The position numbers and the translations under genes are program-made. A stretch of 5,865 nucleotides of DNA. Origin: JAQBYK01 sp964499425. GTDB taxonomy: Bacteria > Patescibacteriota > Gracilibacteria > UBA1369 > LOWO2-01-FULL-3. Positions 5,295 through 5,865 of the stretch are shown in pieces (positions within the stretch are counted from its first letter, which is position 1; every line of letters starts with the position of its first letter). Where the stretch lies: assembly GCA_964499425.1 (NCBI GenBank), contig CAZCLD010000064.1, positions 1-5,865 of the forward strand. The letters are read 5' to 3'. Below the pieces are notes generated by a model. That model was not told where the DNA came from. It saw only the letters and a list, made by a program, of their open reading frames with translations, and did not search any database.

Positions 5295-5865
5295 CTAGAC
5301 CGAAGATCTGAATTTGCTGACAAGGTAAATTGCAGTAATTGTCATATAAACTGCGAAGATCGTTAAGAATGGATTGATCCATTGAGTTTTAAAATATGCG
5401 TCAACGAAGAGGATGATAAAGAAAAAGTACTTGGTTCTTATGACGTATTTTACTGGGGCTTTTATTGCATTGAGGGCTACCAGGAAAGTTATCATGACTA
5501 TATAGCTAACCATATATAGCGACGCCCAAAATGGGTCTATGGCCCCGAAGTAGATCAGGGTAAGTACTCCGATCACCATGGCCATTTGGTCTACCACAAT
5601 GTCAAATATTGCACCTTTGTTTGATGCTGTTTTTTTGTATCTGGCCAATGACCCGTCAAAGCAATCTAGAAGTACGTGTGCTACTACAAACAATAGTGCG
5701 TAGTAGATGTTTATATTCGCAAAATATACGAACCCACCCATGACAATTAAACTAAAAAGGCTAATTGCGTCTGGTGTTACTCCACAGCGGTCTAGGAGTC
5801 TGAGAATTGGGTTGAGAGAGGGATTTGTGTTTTTAGGTGGGCAGGAAGCATTTGAGGGTGCGGTT
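5295..5865 (-). CDS. CDP-alcohol phosphatidyltransferase family membrane protein (5' partial)
   Basis: An integral membrane enzyme that transfers a phosphatidyl group from a CDP-linked donor to an alcohol, as in phospholipid head-group synthesis. The family signature D-x2-DG-x2-AR-x8-G-x3-D-x3-D is perfect: D67, D70, G71, A74, R75, G84, D88 and D92 (counting from the first full codon at 5864). The N-terminal family motif is also present (NPILRLLDRCGVTPDAIS, just before the first membrane helix). Several further helices follow, to the TAG at 5297-5295. An ATG at 5741 is an internal methionine: starting there would remove the conserved TPDAIS segment. The frame stays open to the right edge without any ATG, GTG or TTG, so the start is outside the window, and 189 residues are visible. 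The substrate (glycerol phosphate, inositol phosphate or another alcohol) cannot be told from the sequence. It converges on the previous gene with a 3-bp gap. Confidence 0.9.
   Translation of the reverse strand, partial: TAPSNASCPPKNTNPSLNPILRLLDRCGVTPDAISLFSLIVMGGFVYFANINIYYALLFVVAHVLLDCFDGSLARYKKTASNKGAIFDIVVDQMAMVIGVLTLIYFGAIDPFWASLYMVSYIVMITFLVALNAIKAPVKYVIRTKYFFFIILFVDAYFKTQWINPFLTIFAVYMTITAIYLVSKFRSSV

Noticed and set aside
5266..5310. Short palindromes near the 5291/5295 junction (CTTC/GAAG, AGATCT)
   Set aside because: The stems are short, lack an adjacent T tract and could be chance.

Overview
The window suggests a small, compact bacterial genome, most plausibly from the Candidate Phyla Radiation (Patescibacteria), perhaps the Peregrinibacteria/Gracilibacteria side. 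This placement is an inference of modest confidence. It rests on the modular Ig/FN3/CARDB/SLH surface proteins, a stand-alone ComEC-like metallo-beta-lactamase protein, very tight gene packing, an AT-rich composition by eye, and starts with weak or no Shine-Dalgarno sequence. The standard bacterial code fits: no real gene has an in-frame TGA. TGA is also not used by any of the six genes as a stop (TAA or TAG only).

Layout, left to right. (1) 1-960, +: the C-terminal part of a secreted or surface protein whose N-terminus lies off the left edge. It has Ig-like repeats, a Glu-rich linker encoded by a 15-bp tandem repeat, an FN3-like domain, and a C-terminal ETGPG / hydrophobic / basic-tail anchor signal. 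It is followed by a strong intrinsic terminator (990-1021). (2) 1059-1871, +: a membrane-anchored ComEC/Rec2-type metallo-beta-lactamase protein. (3) 1868-3121, -: murA, complete with all expected catalytic residues, converging on the previous gene with a 4-bp stop-stop overlap. (4) 3122-3274: a 153-bp divergent intergenic region with back-to-back promoters. (5) 3275-4585, +: a secreted protein with a CARDB-like domain and C-terminal SLH repeats. It overlaps by 23 bp (6) 4563-5291, +: a secreted or anchored protein of unknown family. (7) 5295-5865, -: a CDP-alcohol phosphatidyltransferase, whose start lies beyond the right edge.

The common theme is the cell envelope: peptidoglycan precursor synthesis (MurA), phospholipid head-group synthesis (CDP-alcohol phosphatidyltransferase), two or three exported surface proteins, and a membrane-bound hydrolase possibly linked to DNA uptake or processing. 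I see no mobile element, CRISPR array, tRNA, rRNA or riboswitch. I do not see clear evidence of a wholly new system. The parts most worth following up are the coupled SLH/unknown gene pair and the noncanonical ETGPG anchor signal.
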